Assembly: GCA_023434095.1 (NCBI GenBank)
Contig: JAEYTJ010000346.1
Coordinates: 1-16,317 of the forward strand
Source: Pseudomonadota bacterium
Lineage (GTDB): Bacteria > Pseudomonadota > Alphaproteobacteria > Rhizobiales > Xanthobacteraceae
Length of the DNA stretch: 16,317 nucleotides
Direction of reading: 5' to 3'
This document shows, in pieces, positions 13,900 to 16,317 of this stretch (positions are counted from its first letter, which is position 1; each line of letters opens with the position of its first letter). The position numbers were made by a program, and so were the translations under genes. The notes below the pieces were generated by a model that had not been told where the DNA came from, ran no database searches, and saw only the letters and a program-made list of their open reading frames with translations.

Positions 13900-14700
13900 A
13901 TGGGCGTGATGGATGTCCTCCGGAACGAGGGATTGCCCGGGGTCGTTTACAGGGCGCAGCGCAAGATCAGCCGCGTATCCGCGGGGAAATGGAACATCCT
14001 CTTCAAGGGCGCGCCCGTTCGTTCGGACTATGGCGTGCTGCTGACACCGAACTGGGGTGACCTGACCTTCGAGTTCTGCCTTTACAAAGGCTATGGAACA
14101 TTCTTCTCGGACTACCTGCGCAATATCGATTACCCGTTCACCTTCATCGATATCGGGGCGAACCAGGGGCTCTATTCCCTGATCGCGGCGCAAAATCCGC
14201 TTTGCGAGCAGGCGATAAGCCTGGAGCCGGTGGGCAGGACGTTCGGTCTGCTGAGCTCCAATATCGCCGCCAACGGATTGGCCGACAGGATCGTCGCCCT
14301 GAATTGCGGCCTGTCGTCGGAAGACGCCCGCGTGAAGATCCGGCTCAAGGCCGGGCACAGCGGGGCGGCGTCGCTGCACAACACCTTCAAGGACGGCGAG
14401 GAGAGCGAGGAGATCCAGCTTTCCACCGCCGCCATTCTCGAGCCCTATCTGGCCTCGCGGCTGCCGCTGGTGGTGAAGATCGACACCGAGGGCCACGAAC
14501 AGGTCGTGATCGCGGAACTGGCCCGGAGCCGGTTTGCCGACCGCGTGGCCTCGGTGTTCTATGAAGTCGATACCGGGTGGGTCGATCCGGAAGCCCTCCA
14601 GGATGCCCTTCGCGGCATGGGCCTCGTTCATTTCGATCAGATCGGCGGGGGAACCCATTACGACGTGATGGCGACCCGCCGGGCCGGCGAGGTGGCCTGA
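13900..14700 (+). CDS. FkbM family methyltransferase
   Basis: SAM-dependent methyltransferase of 266 residues; FkbM-type enzymes O-methylate sugars or polyketides, and the substrate here is unknown. Motif I is FIDIGANQGLYSLIAA (82-97), the acidic strand end is SLEP (107-110), and the family-specific motif VVKIDTEGHEQVVI (191-204) is clear. The N-terminal 75 residues are poorly conserved. No signal or membrane segment. The start at 13900 is preceded by GGGGGG. It looks more AT-tolerant in codon use than its neighbours (TTT, TAT, AAA and ATA codons occur) and interrupts the usual ymdB-yebC order, which suggests a later insertion. No polysaccharide genes are adjacent to explain its substrate. 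Confidence 0.88.
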   Translation: MGVMDVLRNEGLPGVVYRAQRKISRVSAGKWNILFKGAPVRSDYGVLLTPNWGDLTFEFCLYKGYGTFFSDYLRNIDYPFTFIDIGANQGLYSLIAAQNPLCEQAISLEPVGRTFGLLSSNIAANGLADRIVALNCGLSSEDARVKIRLKAGHSGAASLHNTFKDGEESEEIQLSTAAILEPYLASRLPLVVKIDTEGHEQVVIAELARSRFADRVASVFYEVDTGWVDPEALQDALRGMGLVHFDQIGGGTHYDVMATRRAGEVA

Positions 14701-14726
14701 AGGCGGGGTGCCCGTGCGCTCCGCGC

Positions 14727-14756
14727 TTTACGCGCGCCCGCCCTCTCGCCTATAAG
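14727..14756 (+). promoter_or_regulatory. Candidate promoter for yebC
   Basis: TTTACG (14727-14732), an 18-bp spacer and TATAAG (14751-14756) lie about 70 bp upstream of the yebC ATG, in the gap after the methyltransferase gene. Each hexamer has four or five consensus bases, unusual in such GC-rich DNA. Confidence 0.45.
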
Positions 14757-14828
14757 CCGCGCACCTTTTATTTCTGGCATTCGACACGGCCGGGCCACGG
14801 GCCCGCCCGGTGTGACGTGGAGGCGGCC

Positions 14829-15575
14829 ATGGCCGGGCATTCGCAATTCAAGAACATCATGCACCGCAAGGGCAAGCAGGACGCGGTGCGTTCGAAGCTG
14901 TTCTCCAAGCTGGCGCGCGAAATCACCGTCGCGGCCAAGCTCGGCATGCCCGATCCGGCGATGAACCCGCGCCTGCGCGCCGCCGTGCTGGCGGCCCGCG
15001 CGGAGAACATGCCGAAGGACAATATCGACCGCGCGATCAAGAAGGCGCTGGGCGGCGATGCCGAGAACTATGACGAGATCCGCTACGAGGGCTACGGCCC
15101 CGGCGGCGTCGCCGTCATCGTCGAGGCGCTGACCGACAACCGCAACCGCACCGCTTCGGAAGTGCGTTCCTACTTCACCAAGTCCGGCGGGGCGCTCGCC
15201 GAAACCGGCGCGGTGTCCTTCATGTTCGACCGCATCGGCACGGTGGAGTTCGACGCCGCCAAGGCCTCGGCCGACGCCATGCTGGAAGCTGCCATTGAGG
15301 CGGGCGCCGACGACGTGACCTCGGACGAGAACGGGCATGAGGTCGTCTGCTCGGTGGAGAATCTGCACGAGGTCGCCCGCGCGCTGGAAGCCGTGTTCGG
15401 CGAGCCGCGCAAGTCGGGCCTCGTCTGGCGCCCACAGAACACGGTGGCGGTGGACGACGAGGTGGCGGAGAAGCTGATCCGCCTCGTCGACAACCTCAAC
15501 GACAATGACGACGTGCAGAATGTCTACGCCAATTTCGAGCTGTCCGACGCCTTCATGGCGAAGATGGGCGGCTGA
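14829..15575 (+). CDS. YebC/PmpR family protein
   Basis: Broadly conserved cytosolic protein of 248 residues, long annotated as a transcriptional regulator (PmpR) and more recently linked to translation of proline-rich stretches. It begins MAGHSQFKNIMHRKGKQDAVRSKLFSKLAREI, the invariant N-terminal block, followed by GMPDPAMNPRLRAAV, NMPKDNIDRAIKKALG (70-85) and YEGYGPGGVAVIVEALTDNRNRT, all family signatures. It ends NDDVQNVYANFELSD, as usual. The ATG at 14829 has GGAGG five bases upstream and is certain; the frame is open further upstream but only as noise. It commonly follows the ymdB/fau cluster and precedes ruvC in this group; here a convergent permease follows instead of ruv genes. A candidate promoter lies just upstream. 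Confidence 0.96.
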   Translation: MAGHSQFKNIMHRKGKQDAVRSKLFSKLAREITVAAKLGMPDPAMNPRLRAAVLAARAENMPKDNIDRAIKKALGGDAENYDEIRYEGYGPGGVAVIVEALTDNRNRTASEVRSYFTKSGGALAETGAVSFMFDRIGTVEFDAAKASADAMLEAAIEAGADDVTSDENGHEVVCSVENLHEVARALEAVFGEPRKSGLVWRPQNTVAVDDEVAEKLIRLVDNLNDNDDVQNVYANFELSDAFMAKMGG

Positions 15576-15580
15576 CCGGC

Positions 15581-15590
15581 GCGGCGCCGC
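15581..15590. other. Short palindrome between convergent yebC and permease genes
   Basis: GCGGCGCCGC fills most of the 15 bp between two convergent stop codons. It may act as a small shared stem at both 3' ends, but there is no T-run. Confidence 0.2.
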
Positions 15591-16317
15591 TCACCGCCCG
15601 ATCAGCGTGTCGAACAGCGGCAGGCTGAGCAAGGCGGCGGCGGCGATCACCCAATAGGCGGCGACGCGGTAGTGCCGGTCGGAGGCGCCGCGAAAGGCGC
15701 GCGCGCCGGCATAGAGCCCGAGCGCATAGGCCGGCCCGAGAAACAGGGTCAGCCTACCGACCTCGGCGGTGAACATGCCGCTGAGCGCGTAGGAAGAGCC
15801 GGTCGCCAGCGTGACCAGCGCGAAGAAGCCGAACAGATTCGCGCGCACCAGCGCGGCAGGCTGGCCGCTGCCGAGCCAGTAGACGACGACGGCGGGCCCG
15901 GACATCTGCGCCGCCCCGCCGCAGAAGCCGGCGACCGCGCCGACGCCGAGCGTGACGGGGAGGGTGTGTTGGCCGGTGTGGCGCCAGCCCGAGGCCAGCA
16001 GCGCCAGCAGCCCAAGTCCGAGAAAAGCGAGTGCCCAGCGCACGACGAGCGGATCGGTGTGCTGCAGCACCCATACCCCGGCCGGAACGGCCACCACGGC
16101 GCCCACCGCCAGCGGGGCAACCTGTCGCCAGACGCAGGCGCGCAACGCCGGAACGACGAAAGGCAGCGTCATCAGCGTGTCGATGACCAGAAGCAGGGGC
16201 ACCGCCACGCGCGGGCCATAGGCGGCGCTGACCAGCGGCACGAAGATGAGCGCCCCGCCGAAGCCCGAGAAGCCGCGGGTGACGCCGGCGATCAGCGCGG
16301 TGAGGAAGGCCCAGGCC
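15591..16317 (-). CDS. TauE/SafE (TSUP) family permease, 5' end beyond window
   Basis: Inner-membrane anion permease family; members move sulfite, sulfoacetate or other sulfur or organic anions, and the substrate cannot be told here. At least 242 residues are in the window. The frame is open to the last base, and the family motif GVTRGFSGFGGALIFVPLVSA lies at the N-terminal end, so the true start is just outside. The GTG at 16241 is internal. The rest has about seven further hydrophobic segments (for example VAVPLLLVIDTLMTLPFVVPA and WALAFLGLGLLALLASG), plus a second copy-like motif GAVAGFCGGAAQMSGPAVVVYWLGSG, as in the two-repeat TSUP fold. It is convergent with yebC, 15 bp apart. Confidence 0.9.
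   Translation of the reverse strand, partial: AWAFLTALIAGVTRGFSGFGGALIFVPLVSAAYGPRVAVPLLLVIDTLMTLPFVVPALRACVWRQVAPLAVGAVVAVPAGVWVLQHTDPLVVRWALAFLGLGLLALLASGWRHTGQHTLPVTLGVGAVAGFCGGAAQMSGPAVVVYWLGSGQPAALVRANLFGFFALVTLATGSSYALSGMFTAEVGRLTLFLGPAYALGLYAGARAFRGASDRHYRVAAYWVIAAAALLSLPLFDTLIGR

Noticed and set aside
14577..14828. An 84-residue N-terminal extension of YebC
   Set aside because: It overlaps the end of the methyltransferase gene in another frame; the invariant YebC start MAGHSQFKN has GGAGG five bases upstream.

Overview
The window is a GC-rich (roughly two-thirds G+C or more) chromosomal segment of an alphaproteobacterium, most likely order Hyphomicrobiales; a Xanthobacteraceae-like genus is possible, but I cannot fix the genus. 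The evidence is the gene families (DUF4164, alphaproteobacterial ZapA, DUF1192, the CtrA-proteolysis adaptor RcdA/DUF1465, cysteine-free L31) and the alphaproteobacterial form of 6S RNA. There are no insertion sequences, prophage genes, CRISPR arrays or tRNAs. It is mostly core genome with a few accessory-looking genes.

Layout. (1) 1-2779, minus strand: tkt (transketolase) followed by the 5' part of gap (GAPDH), central carbon metabolism. A good sigma70 promoter sits upstream of tkt in a 384-bp divergent intergenic region. (2) 3164-3858, plus: DUF4164 and zapA, small coiled-coil proteins of the division apparatus. (3) 4008-7552, plus: a SuhB-like inositol monophosphatase, then a tightly coupled MotA/ExbB-like and MotB/OmpA-like pair forming a putative proton-driven envelope complex, then a GNAT acetyltransferase joined to it by an unusual triplicated ATGA junction. 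(4) 7583-9427, minus: an ABCB-type exporter, divergent from rpmE (L31, plus), which ends in a strong terminator. (5) 9885-10928, minus: rcdA and DUF1192, separated by 264 bp that hold a perfect TTAA-N7-TTAA CtrA box, a -10 element and a strong intrinsic terminator, so a candidate small RNA or attenuated leader. (6) 11050-12051, plus: an NAD(P)H-quinone oxidoreductase divergent from DUF1192. (7) 12258-15575, plus: 6S RNA, 5-formyltetrahydrofolate cyclo-ligase, YmdB-like phosphodiesterase, an FkbM-type methyltransferase and YebC/PmpR. (8) 15591 to the end, minus: a TauE/SafE permease cut by the window edge.

How it fits together. The usual alphaproteobacterial order, as I recall it, is gap-tkt / DUF4164-zapA-6S RNA-fau-ymdB-yebC. 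Here both flanks are present, but about 8.4 kb separates zapA from 6S RNA. Cell-cycle genes recur: ZapA acts on FtsZ, and RcdA delivers CtrA to ClpXP.

The most interesting signals are in non-coding DNA and junctions. The CtrA box upstream of rcdA suggests that CtrA controls its own degradation adaptor. A terminator lies between that box and rcdA, so the direct product of the promoter may be a roughly 95-nt RNA. The 14-nt triplication at 7024-7061 makes two five-codon minicistrons that hand translation from the OmpA-like gene to the GNAT gene. I found no convincing multi-gene defence or biosynthetic system; the MotAB-like pair is the nearest to an uncharacterised machine.
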